Assembly: GCF_015234305.1 (NCBI RefSeq)
Contig: NZ_JADGMI010000003.1
Coordinates: forward strand, 62,001 to 126,000
DNA from: Superficieibacter sp. 1612_C1
GTDB taxonomy: Bacteria; Pseudomonadota; Gammaproteobacteria; Enterobacterales; Enterobacteriaceae
Reading direction: 5' to 3'
DNA: 64,000 nucleotides
This document shows, piece after piece, positions 9,542 to 18,692 of the stretch (its first letter is position 1; every line of letters starts with the position of its first letter). Under the pieces are notes generated by a model. It saw only the letters and a list, made by a program, of their open reading frames with translations, had not been told where the DNA came from and did no database searches. The position numbers were made by a program, and so were the translations under genes.

Positions 9542-10675
9542 TTAAGGCTTAAGGATAACCTTCGTCCATCCTTCATCCCGCTCATCGAAGTGCTTATATC
9601 CGGCAGGAGCCTCTTCAAGCGAAAGACGATGAGAAATTATTTTGCCCGGACTGGCTTTATCGTGATGGATGAGGCGAGACAGCTGACGGTTATAGGCCTT
9701 AACGTTCGCCTGGCCGGTACGGATTGCCTGTCCTTTAAACCAGAAACTCCCAAAATCAAATGGCATCTTACCCTCTCTGGCAAGCTCCGATTCAGCCCCC
9801 GGATCCTGAGGAATAAAGACGCCAACCACACCAATTCCCCCGGTTGCTTTCGTCGACGCAACAAGACTGTTCATGGTAACAGAGTTATCTTCATGGCCAT
9901 GTTTGTTACAGCACTGATAGCCAACACATTCGCAGCCACAATCCGTACCGCGTCCATCCGTCAGGTCGAGAATTTTTTGTACAGCTTCATCGCCAGTAGC
10001 ATTGATGCCCGTCGCCCCCATTTTTTCAGCCAGAGCCAACCGGTCTGTGTGCGTATCAACCACAAACACCTGTGAAGCACCTTTAATGATCGCCGAATGA
10101 GCTGCCATCAAACCGACCGGCCCCGCGCCATAAATGGCCACGCTTTCACCAGGCTTCAATCCGGCAAGTTCTGTTGCATGCCAGCCGGTAGGAAAAATGT
10201 CAGAGAGCATCACATAATCATCTTCTTTTTCTGCCGCATCAGGGGGAAGAACAAGGCAGTTAAAGTCGGCAAATGGCACCCGAAGAAGTTCCGCCTGACC
10301 TCCCTCCCAGGGACCCATTTCAGCAAAACCATAAGCTGCGCCTGCCGTACCCGGATTGGTAGTGAGACAAAAGCCGGTCAGACCTTTTTCACAGTTTTCG
10401 CAAAAACCACATCCCACGTTAAACGGCAGACAAACATAGTCGCCCACCTTAATACGTTCAACGCCTGAGCCAATTTCGACCACTTCACCCAGGTTTTCGT
10501 GACCCAGAATCCGTCCCTGTTCAAAGCTGGTCCGGCCCTCATACATGTGCAAGTCCGACCCACAAATGTTGGTGGTGGTGATGCGGACGAGTACATCCGT
10601 GGGGCGGACAATTTTCGCATCCGGTACGTCTTTTACTTTTACATCATAAGGACCGTTGTAAATTACTGCTTTCAT
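9542..10675 (-). CDS. Glutathione-independent formaldehyde dehydrogenase-like zinc alcohol dehydrogenase
   Basis: The 377-aa medium-chain dehydrogenase resembles the glutathione-independent formaldehyde dehydrogenase (PFDH) subfamily. That group oxidises formaldehyde with tightly bound NAD(H), or dismutates aldehydes. Visible features are TTTNICGSDLHMYEGR (catalytic-zinc Cys about 37), GHENLGEVVEIG, structural-zinc cysteines CGFCENCEKGLTGFC (about 97-111), the Rossmann loop IYGAGPVGLMAAHSA and the subfamily-typical insert ECVGYQCCNKHGHED. I start it at the ATG 10675, preceded by AAGGAGAAG, not at the upstream ATG (10732). It stands alone on the minus strand and offers a second route for formaldehyde removal beside frmAB. 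Substrate is inferred from the subfamily. Confidence 0.85.
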   Translation of the reverse strand: MKAVIYNGPYDVKVKDVPDAKIVRPTDVLVRITTTNICGSDLHMYEGRTSFEQGRILGHENLGEVVEIGSGVERIKVGDYVCLPFNVGCGFCENCEKGLTGFCLTTNPGTAGAAYGFAEMGPWEGGQAELLRVPFADFNCLVLPPDAAEKEDDYVMLSDIFPTGWHATELAGLKPGESVAIYGAGPVGLMAAHSAIIKGASQVFVVDTHTDRLALAEKMGATGINATGDEAVQKILDLTDGRGTDCGCECVGYQCCNKHGHEDNSVTMNSLVASTKATGGIGVVGVFIPQDPGAESELAREGKMPFDFGSFWFKGQAIRTGQANVKAYNRQLSRLIHHDKASPGKIISHRLSLEEAPAGYKHFDERDEGWTKVILKP

Positions 10676-11106
10676 GATCTTCTCCTTCTTGCGTGCGGAA
10701 AGGAAATGCTGCCCCGCGGATTGGGGTATCAATCGAGTTTAGCTGCCATAACAGATCTCGCGATCGGCGAAAGGACGATTAGGATGTTTCTTAACTAAGT
10801 GCATTGAAGTCTGTAAGACAGGTACTTACCGATGAAGGCTGCCTGGAAAACGTAAAAACATCACACGTTAATCCGGTTTTTTTAAGCAGGCAAGGGATTA
10901 CGGACAGCTTTGAGCGAGAAGCGGATAAAGTAAATCTATCTCATTTCTGCATTGTGCCAGAAGTAGACATAGGTGAATTAGGTAACCCTAGAGATGCACT
11001 TTGAATCAATGATATGAAATGCTGAAAAGGTAATTAACTAATTCAAAATTTGAATAATCAGTTATCTCTTCCATGCTTAATACGTAACCTTAGCTAAGGA
11101 GAAATT
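10676..11106. other. Divergent promoter region between the dehydrogenase and the copper-storage-like gene
   Basis: This 431-bp gap separates two divergently transcribed genes, so it should hold both promoters. The sequence TAGCTAAGGAGAAATT just before 11107 is a strong ribosome-binding site for the Cys-rich gene. A 66-codon frame at 10804-11004 has no recognisable features and I do not call it. Confidence 0.5.
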
Positions 11107-11433
11107 ATGTTAGACGAATACAAAAAATGCATCGAAGCCTGTTATCTATGTGCAACGGCATGTGATAACTGTGCGGCTTCGTGTCTCGACGAAGAGAATC
11201 TGGAGATGATGCGCGAGTGCATAAAACTGGATATGCAGTGTGCAAATATCTGCCGTCTTGCAGCTCAATTCATGACACTAAATAGCGGGTCTGCCCAGGA
11301 TCTTTGCCGTCTTTGCGCTGATGTTTGTCAGAAGTGCGGTGACGAGTGTGGAAAGCATGAACATGACCATTGTCAGGATTGCTCAAGCGCTTGTCATCAC
11401 TGCGCCGAACAATGCAGAAAGATGGCCGCCTGA
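11107..11433 (+). CDS. Four-helix-bundle Cys-rich protein, copper-storage (Csp/DUF326) family
   Basis: The 108-aa protein has 19 cysteines spaced at three- and four-residue intervals along predicted helices (CIEACYLCATACDNC near the N-terminus, CRLCADVCQKCGDEC and CQDCSSACHHCAEQC near the C-terminus). This is the pattern of the Csp copper-storage proteins, four-helix bundles that line their core with Cu(I)-binding thiolates. No signal peptide is present, so it would be cytosolic (Csp3-like). Its place beside the formaldehyde dehydrogenase-like gene suggests a thiol-rich sink for metals or electrophiles, but that is inference. A good terminator follows. Confidence 0.88.
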   Translation: MLDEYKKCIEACYLCATACDNCAASCLDEENLEMMRECIKLDMQCANICRLAAQFMTLNSGSAQDLCRLCADVCQKCGDECGKHEHDHCQDCSSACHHCAEQCRKMAA

Positions 11434-11451
11434 GAAAAACTCAAATTACCA

Positions 11452-11474
11452 AACCCGCTTCGGCGGGGTTTTAT
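11452..11474 (+). terminator. Rho-independent terminator of the Cys-rich gene
   Basis: CCCGC-TTCG-GCGGG forms a stable stem with a TTCG tetraloop followed by GTTTTA, 18 bp after the stop codon at 11433. The form and position are those of an intrinsic terminator. Confidence 0.85.
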
Positions 11475-11881
11475 ATTCCCGGTAATAAGTCGTAGAAGGA
11501 TGAGATAGATGAGTTTAAGAGTACGGGCGGGAAATAGATCTACTCGAAAGTACTAGCCTCAATGACAAATTCTGGCACAGATTATTTGATTGGCTCAATG
11601 TCCGTTTTCGCTGACAGCGGACTGCACCCCGCCGGGGTGACCGCTTCGTGCCAGAATTGGACGTTTCCAAAATCTGCATGCACTAATCGGTGGAGAGCAG
11701 ATCTCACTGCATAGCCATGCAGACGCGCAGAAATCATCAGGGGCGTTTGAAAGGTGCCGGAAACAGGCGGGAGGCCGCAGAAACGTGCTGAGGGCGCCTG
11801 CGGCGGTGCGCCCAAGGGTTGTTATGTTTAATATGGCAGAACTTTCCTGTCGCTATCATTTTGACGCCCGCTATTCGCTCA
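11475..11881. other. Spacer with remnants before the broken LysR gene
   Basis: About 400 bp without a gene. A hairpin GTCCGTTTTCGCTGACAGCGGAC at 11600-11622 is kin to those at 310-343 and 9245-9268. The rest looks like fragmented island DNA; the sequence immediately before the LysR homology is not a helix-turn-helix coding region. Confidence 0.5.
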
Positions 11882-12477
11882 TAGATATGCCTGTCGCGTT
11901 TGCGGCTTTACTTGTTATACCCAACCTGCCTGATTTTTATCGCCAGCATCCCGGAATTGAAATTATCCTGAGCAGCTCAGACCGCCGACGGAATATGCTG
12001 CATGATGGCCTGGACTGCATACTGAGGGTGGGGGAGCTGGACGATGGCGACTATATCGCAAAGGAGGTGGGAACCGTTAAAATGACGACCTGCGCCAGTC
12101 CTGCGTATCTTGATCAACACGGCACCCCGGAAACAATGGACGAGTTGCAGCAGCATCAGGCCGTCAACTGGATTAACAGCAGCAACAGACAAGTTATGCC
12201 CTGGACATTCGGGACGTCAGAGGGCTCCACCGAAATTGAACTTCCAGGCAGGCTTGTCGTGGATAACTCAGAAGCCTACATTGCAGCAGGCCTGGCGGGG
12301 CTGGGAATACTACAGGGCATGAATATTTTTTTGCAGCCTTATCTCGATCGCGGGCTGTTGGTAGAGGTTCTGCCAGATAATACGTCCCCGAATCGCAAAC
12401 TGTAACTTCTGTATCCGCACCGCCATCTCTCCCGAAAAGTACGGGCGTTTACCGACTGGCTGGAAAGTTTATTGTAA
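11882..12477 (+). pseudogene. LysR-family regulator, N-terminus lost and C-terminus interrupted
   Basis: From about 11882 the frame encodes the substrate-binding domain of a LysR-type regulator (DMPVAFAALLVIPNLPDFY, then HDGLDCILRVGELDD, CASPAYLDQHGTPE and AYIAAGLAGLGIL). The DNA-binding helix-turn-helix is absent: the residues upstream do not belong to the family. A TAA at 12403-12405 interrupts the frame after SPNRKL; reading through gives the normal ending YPHRHLSRKVRAFTDWLESLL to a second stop at 12475-12477. The gene is therefore dead twice over. It converges on the SDR gene at 12519-13178, which it may once have regulated from elsewhere. Confidence 0.85.
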
Positions 12478-12518
12478 ACGCCTGGGGGCCTGCAGCCTGC
12501 TGGTACGTGCGCTGCCTT

Positions 12519-13178
12519 TTATCGGCCCGCCAGCTTCTGTATGGCTTCACGGACAGGAGCATCGCCAGACGTCAGCTCAATGATGACGCGGCTGACGGCA
12601 GGTTGCTCAATGAGTTCAGCCAGCGTAGCCGCCACGTCATCACGGGGCACGTTACCATACGGGATGGCCAGGCCGGCACGTACATAACCCGTACCAGTCT
12701 TATCCTGCAGCGCGCCGGGGCGCAGGATCACCCAGTCAAGCTCGCTTTGTGCTAGTTCCACATCGGCCATTTTTTTAACACGCATATAATTTTCGAATGA
12801 TTCAGAAGTGGTTTCTCCCCGTGCGGACTCCGGGAATGCAGAAACGAGCAGAAAGCGAGACACACCGGCACTGAGGGCGGCAGCTACCGACTTTTTCAGC
12901 CCTTCGCCGTCGACCGCATTGGTCATCTCCTGTCCCCCCTTACCGCCGGCACCGGCAGTAAACACCACTGTATCACTACCTGCAAAGTGCATCGCCAGCG
13001 CAGCTGCATCCAGCTCTGTCAGGCTCCCACTGACGGGCTCAGCACCCAGCTCGCCTAGCAATGCCTGCTGCTCTGGCTTACGGTAGAGGGCACGAACAGC
13101 ATGCCCCCTACCTGAAAGGATCCTGCACAGACGCTGGCCGATTTTGCCTGCACCACCGATAATGAAAACATGAACCAC
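12519..13178 (-). CDS. NAD(P)-binding SDR-family protein (NmrA/YwnB-like)
   Basis: A 219-aa atypical short-chain dehydrogenase/reductase with an N-terminal Rossmann motif IIGGAGKIGQRL (about 6-17) and strand-loop VFTAGAGGKGG (about 71-81). The order of conserved strands (VSRFLLVSAF, WVILRPGAL) is that of NAD(P)H-binding, NmrA-like proteins. These often sense redox cofactors or reduce quinones and aldehydes; the substrate is unknown. It follows the AraC-type gene in the same direction after a 294-bp gap that contains no other gene. A role in electrophile stress is suggested only by the island context. Confidence 0.8.
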   Translation of the reverse strand: MVHVFIIGGAGKIGQRLCRILSGRGHAVRALYRKPEQQALLGELGAEPVSGSLTELDAAALAMHFAGSDTVVFTAGAGGKGGQEMTNAVDGEGLKKSVAAALSAGVSRFLLVSAFPESARGETTSESFENYMRVKKMADVELAQSELDWVILRPGALQDKTGTGYVRAGLAIPYGNVPRDDVAATLAELIEQPAVSRVIIELTSGDAPVREAIQKLAGR

Positions 13179-13472
13179 AGTTGTCTCCTTCTGGGGTTAT
13201 GATGTGTCCGAAATTATAACCTGACATCAGGTCAGTTCCTTTGAGCCTGACCGATTGCACTGCATGCTGCTGCCAGCACCAGACAGCTGGTCAGATACTC
13301 AGTTGTTCTTATAGCTGAGAACAACAGCCGTACCGATTTAGCTCTCCCGTCACGATGAGAACTCCTGAACCGGTTACACGCAATGCCGGCCAATATCTTC
13401 CGTTATATTCGAAAGATCCACGCAAGTTACTGAAGTGCGAGGGACGCAATGTGTACCTTGAACGAACTGAAG

Positions 13473-14315
13473 TCAGCGGAACCCTGAAGGTTCGATTCCA
13501 TAGCGTTCAGAAAACTGCTTGCTGAAGCTCGATAGTGAATTGTAACCCACCCGCCCCGCGACCGTTTTTACCGGCAGCGTCGATGTCATCAGCAGGCGGA
13601 GAGCCTCCGCGATACGTGCATCGGCGATAACTGAGCGTAAGCTGGTTGACTCACTGGCCAGGTGGCGCCGAAGCGTGGGGCCACTGAGTCCCGTCAGATC
13701 TTCAATTTCAGCAGCACTCCAGGGATGAGCCGGTTTGTCCGCTACCATCTGACGGATTTTCATGGCCAGACTTGGCTGCCGGGCTCGCAGCAAAGCATGG
13801 TATCCCATGCCATAAAGCCAGAGCACCACTTCAACCATGGCGTGCAGGGAAAGCGGACGCTTCCCTTCCCGCATTGCGGCTGTCCAGCGGTTAAGGGGTG
13901 AAAGAAGAGCTGATACGGAAATGGCTGCGATGCTGCCGGTGTCCTGTGGTGGTGGTGCGGCAAGTAACAGCCTGGCTGCTTCAAGCTGTTCCTCCGCGAG
14001 CACCACGCTCAGGGCAACAAACTCACCACTTTGTTCTGAAGGGGCATATTCTATATCGATGCTACGGGCATTCGGGACGACCATAATCTCGCCCGGGATC
14101 ACCCGGTGCCATTTCTCATTTTCACGATACCGGAATTCTCCTTCCAGCGGGAAGGAAAGGGTCGCACCTTCCACCTCGAACTTCTTTACCTGATGCGTCT
14201 GTTCTGCGCGAAGGCAATCGCAGGGAAGTGGAAAACGGGAGCGTGCCAGGGTAAGAAGCTCAGCGAGGAGATCATCAACGGGAGAATCGGAAAAGCTGAC
14301 TGTTTGCATATTCAT
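13473..14315 (-). CDS. AraC-family transcriptional regulator
   Basis: The 280-aa protein has an N-terminal AraC_N/cupin-like sensor domain (VEGATLSFPLEGEFRYRENE and PGEIMVVPNARSIDIEY, residues about 50-95) and a C-terminal double helix-turn-helix (about 190-280). The last region carries SGPTLRRHLASESTS, RIAEALRLLMTSTLPVKTVA and the signature YNSLSSFSKQFSERYGIEPSGFR. It lies 69 bp downstream of the broken EamA-type gene on the same strand. AraC_N regulators commonly respond to small aldehydes or aromatic compounds; the inducer here is unknown. Targets may be the adjacent minus-strand genes. Confidence 0.88.
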   Translation of the reverse strand: MNMQTVSFSDSPVDDLLAELLTLARSRFPLPCDCLRAEQTHQVKKFEVEGATLSFPLEGEFRYRENEKWHRVIPGEIMVVPNARSIDIEYAPSEQSGEFVALSVVLAEEQLEAARLLLAAPPPQDTGSIAAISVSALLSPLNRWTAAMREGKRPLSLHAMVEVVLWLYGMGYHALLRARQPSLAMKIRQMVADKPAHPWSAAEIEDLTGLSGPTLRRHLASESTSLRSVIADARIAEALRLLMTSTLPVKTVAGRVGYNSLSSFSKQFSERYGIEPSGFR

Positions 14316-14384
14316 CCGGAATTTGACTTTGACCGCTATTATACGTCGCCATATACAAAAGCATACAGCGACGCGTGCGGTTGT

Positions 14385-15261
14385 CTATTCCCGGATGACA
14401 AAAATCAGGCCGATTATAGTTATTGCCATACCCACAAGCATGGGCAATGTAATGGCCTCTCCAAACAGCAACCACGCTTCAGCTGCCGTGAGAATGGGAA
14501 CCAGGTAAAAGTAAGTAGCGACTTTGGTTGCTTCACCGCTTCGTATCATAAAAATCAGCAACATAATCGCCAGAACCGATACGCCAATAACCAGCCAGCC
14601 CAGACCCAGCGCAAATGATAAGCTCCACTGCGTCGGAGCAGATTCGAACATCAGGCTAATTGCACCCATCGATATTGTCAAAGTGACGTACTGTAAAAAC
14701 GTGTTCGCAAAGATATGTCCATCTCCCTGAGCACGGCGCTGATAAAGCGCTCCGATCGTTACGCCAAATAACCCCAGCATGACCGACCCAAAAGCCACAG
14801 GATCCAGTGCAAAACTATGCTGGCCTGGCGAGAGCACCAGGAAAACGCCCGCAAAGCCAATCGCAATACCCAGCCATTTCCGGGGATGCAGGGACTGACG
14901 GTGCATGAGTGAAACCAGTATTGCAGTCAGTACCGGCTGCAGGCCGGTGATGAGCGCCACAATGCCTGACGGCATGCCACGATGGATGGCATAAAAGCAT
15001 CCGCCCAGAAAGAAGCTCTGCAGGAAAAGTCCGACAATCAGGTTGCGAACCATTCCTCTGCCGGACGGAAAACGGGCCCTGAACCCCAGTGTAAGCAGCA
15101 GAAGGACCAGACAGGAAAATGCGCCACGCAGGAATAAAAGATGAAACGGCGCGCTGTACTGCACGGTAAATTTGGCTGCGACAAACCCTGACTCCAGAGG
15201 AATACAAAAAGCCAGGGCGCAAGAGTAATGAGCCATTTTTTTGTGAGGCAGTGATATTCAT
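14385..15261 (-). pseudogene. EamA/DMT-family transporter with two N-terminal frameshifts
   Basis: The family N-terminus is spread over three frames. MNITASQK starts at 15261; KKWLITLAPWLFVFLWS continues in a second frame; SGFVAAKFTVQYSAPFHLLF runs on in a third to the stop at 14385. The first shift sits at a run of seven A's (minus strand; plus bases 15236-15242), the second near 15193. Restoring one base at each gives a normal ten-helix drug/metabolite exporter of about 290 aa. Either the gene is broken, or the two indels in about 50 bp are base-calling errors. The downstream frame is otherwise intact, with two EamA repeats. Confidence 0.75.
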
Positions 15262-15342
15262 AGTATTGCAGGTGGGTTCTTGTCGGGCGATATGAAAGGG
15301 GATCTTCCCGGTCACTATTGTGTGCACCGGGAAGGAAGGTGA

Positions 15343-16218
15343 TCAGACTGCGGGTGACCACAGGTCGTAATTCAGTGCGAAGCTGTTACCTTCACGGATA
15401 ACCTTACCGGTAGTAGGCAGGTTGAAGTGCATACCACTGACAGCCAGGTTATCGCTCGCTGCGCGGTCAAGCACTTTGCTACGGATGGCCGCCGCCGCCG
15501 CAGGATCGCTGTCGAACGCGATAGTAACGTCAGGCTGAGCAACCTGAATGTGCGGGAAGTGAACAATATCACCCCAGATGAGCAGCGACTCTTTTTCATC
15601 ACCCAGCAGATAACCGGTATGTCCTGGTGTATGGCCGAACAGCGGTACAGTCTGAATACCTGGTAAAATCGCTTCCTCGCGGAATGGCACCAGTTTGTCG
15701 TCATAAGCGCTGAAGGCGTTCCTTGCTACTTCAAAGAACGGCTTGAATGCGTCAGGCGCGCCAGCGGAAATGGTTTCATCACGCCAGAAAGCGAGTTCTT
15801 TCTCATGCACAAACAACTGCTGAACATTGCGGAAAACGGGAGTCTGCAGGGGGCCTGCAAGCCCGCCGATATGGTCAGGATGCGCGTGAGTCAGGAGAAG
15901 GGTATCAATCTGAAGCGGGTCAATGCCTGCCGCGGCCAGGGCTACCTGAAGCCGACCGCCCCAGCCATTGATACCTCCGGCACCACTGTCAATCAGGATG
16001 GTTCGCTCAGGCGTCTGGATAACGTAGACGTTGATATTAATACGGGGTACTGCTGGCACACCGCGCTTCTGCAGTAAATCCTCGGCACGTGAGCCGTCAA
16101 TACCAGACAGCAGCTCAAAAGATACGTCCAGATAGCCATCACTCAGCATGGTCACAGTCATGTCACCTACTTTTTTGCGATTGATAGCCGGGGCCTGCCA
16201 GTTCAGTTGTGAAGTCAT
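15343..16218 (-). CDS. MBL-fold metallo-hydrolase
   Basis: The 291-aa protein has the metallo-beta-lactamase fold signature LLLTHAHPDHIGG (about 107-119), preceded by ILIDSGAGG and followed by further metal ligands in PLFGHTPGHTGYLL (His about 195), LLIWGDIVHFP (Asp) and VSGMHF (His). This is a complete two-metal site. Relatives include lactonases, glyoxalase II-like and aryl hydrolases; the substrate cannot be told. The start codon at 16218 follows GGAGACC. It lies between the LysR gene and the EamA-type gene, all on the minus strand with gaps near 80 bp, so a shared operon is likely. Confidence 0.87.
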   Translation of the reverse strand: MTSQLNWQAPAINRKKVGDMTVTMLSDGYLDVSFELLSGIDGSRAEDLLQKRGVPAVPRININVYVIQTPERTILIDSGAGGINGWGGRLQVALAAAGIDPLQIDTLLLTHAHPDHIGGLAGPLQTPVFRNVQQLFVHEKELAFWRDETISAGAPDAFKPFFEVARNAFSAYDDKLVPFREEAILPGIQTVPLFGHTPGHTGYLLGDEKESLLIWGDIVHFPHIQVAQPDVTIAFDSDPAAAAAIRSKVLDRAASDNLAVSGMHFNLPTTGKVIREGNSFALNYDLWSPAV

Positions 16219-16300
16219 ATTGGTCTCCGTTACGATTAGAGGTCATCAGGTTTTACTTTAGCAATAGTAACGAAATTTCTGGTTCGAACTGCTCATCCTG

Positions 16301-17233
16301 CTACGTAAACCGCTCATTCTTAAAATCCGGAGCACAGCAGGTTATATTGCTTTTGCCTTTCTCATGTAAGGTGTCGGTATTATCTTTACCGGAGCCTGTA
16401 ATGGACATTATTGGAATTATCATGTCGGCGGGAAAAGCCTCTGACCAGTCCTCAAGCACCCGACAATAGTGTCCCGCCTCAATCCCCGCCAGGGCAGAAG
16501 ACTCCGGCAGGTAGGCCAGGCCGTAGCCATCTTTTACTGCCTGAAGCATTGGATAAATGCTTGAAAAAGTAAGCTGCCCGTCCACTTTTTTCACAATATC
16601 CCCCTGCCTGACAAATTCCCAGCCATACAGCGGGCCTGTGGGTGACAGACGTATATTGATGCAGTCATGTTTTTCCAGCTGAGAGGGATGTAGCGGCAGA
16701 CCTCTTTCTGCAAGATAGGTGGACGATCCAATGACGACAAACCGTATGTCCGGTGCGATTCGGACGGCCACCATATCCTTTAATATGTCATCACCAATTC
16801 GGACTCCGGCATCAAAATTGCCCTCAACAATGTCGACAAAACCGTTCTGCTGCGACATTTCCACCTTGATATCCGAATATTTTTTTAGTAACGGTGACAA
16901 TCGTGGCCAGAGACATTCATGAATCATGTGATCTGATACCGTAAGTCTGACCAGCCCAGCCGGTGTATGGCGCAGTCTCTGAAGAGCTGTCACGCCCGCT
17001 TCAATGCGCGCAAGACCGGGTTCAAGCGTCAGTAATAATTGTTTACCGGCTTCGGTGACAGCCACCCGCCTGGTTGTACGCATAAGTAACGGCATGCCAA
17101 CGCGCTCCTCGAGACGACGTATCGTGTGTGAAAGCGTGGATGCCGAGATCCCGAGGCGGACAGCAGCCCGTGAAAAACTGCACTCCTGTGCTACTGCCAT
17201 GAATGCAACATAGTCATTAAAATCGTGACGCAT
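16301..17233 (-). CDS. LysR-family transcriptional regulator
   Basis: The 310-aa protein starts at 17233 (MRHDFNDYVAF), where the LysR helix-turn-helix begins; an in-frame start 42 bp upstream adds residues without homology. The HTH FSRAAVRLGISASTLSHTIRRLEERVG occupies about 18-44 and is followed by the RTTRRVAVTEAG linker and the periplasmic-binding-like effector domain (VDIVEGNFDAGVRIGDDI, about 130-147). It belongs to the CrgA-like group. It is divergent from the Old Yellow Enzyme gene at 17494 and co-directional with the MBL gene, so it probably controls one or both. Confidence 0.9.
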   Translation of the reverse strand: MRHDFNDYVAFMAVAQECSFSRAAVRLGISASTLSHTIRRLEERVGMPLLMRTTRRVAVTEAGKQLLLTLEPGLARIEAGVTALQRLRHTPAGLVRLTVSDHMIHECLWPRLSPLLKKYSDIKVEMSQQNGFVDIVEGNFDAGVRIGDDILKDMVAVRIAPDIRFVVIGSSTYLAERGLPLHPSQLEKHDCINIRLSPTGPLYGWEFVRQGDIVKKVDGQLTFSSIYPMLQAVKDGYGLAYLPESSALAGIEAGHYCRVLEDWSEAFPADMIIPIMSITGSGKDNTDTLHEKGKSNITCCAPDFKNERFT

Positions 17234-17493
17234 ACCGTTCCCGTTCAGGATCTCCGATAACATTATCAGAACCATTTAGGTTCATGATGCCGATTCTGTG
17301 AGCCATCAGGCAACCCCCCCGTTCCGCTCATCCGATCATAATTTTTATAAATCTAGATATTGGTAAATCTCAATATGTGGAATAAAGTGTCGTGGTTCTG
17401 CGGCTACATCGGCCGAACGACGACATGCCAGGTCGTAAATGCTGAGACATGGCGTTTCAGTGATATTGAAAATTCGCTATATCAGGATATGTA

Positions 17494-18618
17494 ATGAAGA
17501 CGAAAAACCTGTTCTCTCCCACCAGACTAGGTCCCTACACCCTGAAGAATCGTGTTGTACTTCCGCCTTTAACCCGCTCACGGAGCTCACAACCGGGTGA
17601 TATTCCGAACGAACTGATGGCTGAATATTACGCACAGCGCAGCAGTGCCGGGTTTATGGTGACCGAAGGAACACAAATCGAACCTCGTGGGCAGGGTTAT
17701 GCGTGGACCCCGGGGATCTACAGCTCACGGCAAGTGGAAGGCTGGAAGAAAGTGACGCGGGCAGTGCATGAAAAAGAAGGCATCATTTTTGCCCAGCTCT
17801 GGCATGTCGGAAGAGTATCCCATAACTCCCTGCAGCCATGTAACGCCTCGCCTGTCGCTCCGTCGGCGATACCGGCAGGGGAAAACGTTAAGGTATTCAT
17901 CGAAACCGGGCCGGGAGAGGGTGCGCTGGCTACCGCTTCCTGCCCCCGCGCACTGGAAAAAGAGGAAATTAGTGAGATTGTCAGGATGTACGCCGGGGCA
18001 GCTCAGAACGCCCTTGATGCCGGTTTTGACGGTGTGGAAATTCACTGTGCAAATGGATACCTGGTTAACCAGTTCATGTCATCCCATAGCAACAAAAGAG
18101 AGGATGAATATGGTGGCTCATTACATAACCGGCTGCGGTTTCTGCGCGAAGTGACGCAGGCTGTCGCTGATGTGGTCGGTAAAGACCGTGTGGGAGTCCG
18201 TTTTGCTCCGCTCTTTCAGACCACGGATGAAGTAAGGGTCTATCTTGGCCTGGTGGAAGATGATCCCCATGAAACCTATACCGAAGCCGTTAAAATTCTT
18301 GAAGAAATCGGAATAGCCTATATTTCTCTTGCTGAAGCCGACTGGGATGATGCTCCCGAATTGCCTGAAGCATTCAGAGCTGAAGTCCGTAAGTTATTCA
18401 GCGGTGTAATTATGTATGCCGGGCGATATACGCAAGAAAAAGCCGAACGGATTATCGGTGCTGGCTGGGGAGACATTATCGGATTTGGCCGCCCGTTCAT
18501 AGCTAATCCGGATTTACCGCAGCGCCTTTATCATGAATGGCCACTGAATCCGGTCGATCCAACAACCATGTATGGTGGAACGGCAAAAGGCTACACAGAT
18601 TATCCCGCCTTTGGCTAA
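17494..18618 (+). CDS. Old Yellow Enzyme family alkene reductase (NemA-like)
   Basis: This 374-aa FMN-dependent TIM-barrel enzyme reduces activated alkenes, nitro compounds and maleimides with NAD(P)H. It shows PPLTRSRS near the N-terminus, the substrate-binding pair in EIHCANGYLVNQF (His about 184, Asn about 187), the block EYGGSLHNRLRF and the C-terminal FMN-phosphate site (GWGDIIGFGRPFIANPDL). Length and motifs are typical of NemA/OYE. In enterics NemA works with aldehyde and electrophile defence, which matches this island. It is divergent from the LysR gene, with 260 bp between, and is followed by a palindrome and a small ArsR-type gene. Confidence 0.93.
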   Translation: MKTKNLFSPTRLGPYTLKNRVVLPPLTRSRSSQPGDIPNELMAEYYAQRSSAGFMVTEGTQIEPRGQGYAWTPGIYSSRQVEGWKKVTRAVHEKEGIIFAQLWHVGRVSHNSLQPCNASPVAPSAIPAGENVKVFIETGPGEGALATASCPRALEKEEISEIVRMYAGAAQNALDAGFDGVEIHCANGYLVNQFMSSHSNKREDEYGGSLHNRLRFLREVTQAVADVVGKDRVGVRFAPLFQTTDEVRVYLGLVEDDPHETYTEAVKILEEIGIAYISLAEADWDDAPELPEAFRAEVRKLFSGVIMYAGRYTQEKAERIIGAGWGDIIGFGRPFIANPDLPQRLYHEWPLNPVDPTTMYGGTAKGYTDYPAFG

Positions 18619-18630
18619 CCATTCTTATGA

Positions 18631-18655
18631 GCATCAGCTTTTCAAAAGCTGATGC
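18631..18655. repeat. Perfect 12-bp inverted repeat between the OYE and ArsR-type genes
   Basis: GCATCAGCTTTT (18631-18642), one C, and AAAAGCTGATGC (18644-18655) form a 25-bp near-perfect palindrome 12 bp after the OYE stop and 38 bp before the ArsR-type start. The downstream T tract expected of a terminator is lacking. It could be a terminator hairpin or the operator of the following HTH protein. Confidence 0.75.
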
Positions 18656-18692
18656 TTAACGTAGAGAAGTATCGTAACATTGCAATTCCTCA

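Noticed and set aside
10804..11004. 66-codon open frame upstream of the Cys-rich gene
   Set aside because: No recognisable domain and no supporting start context; it occupies a divergent promoter region.
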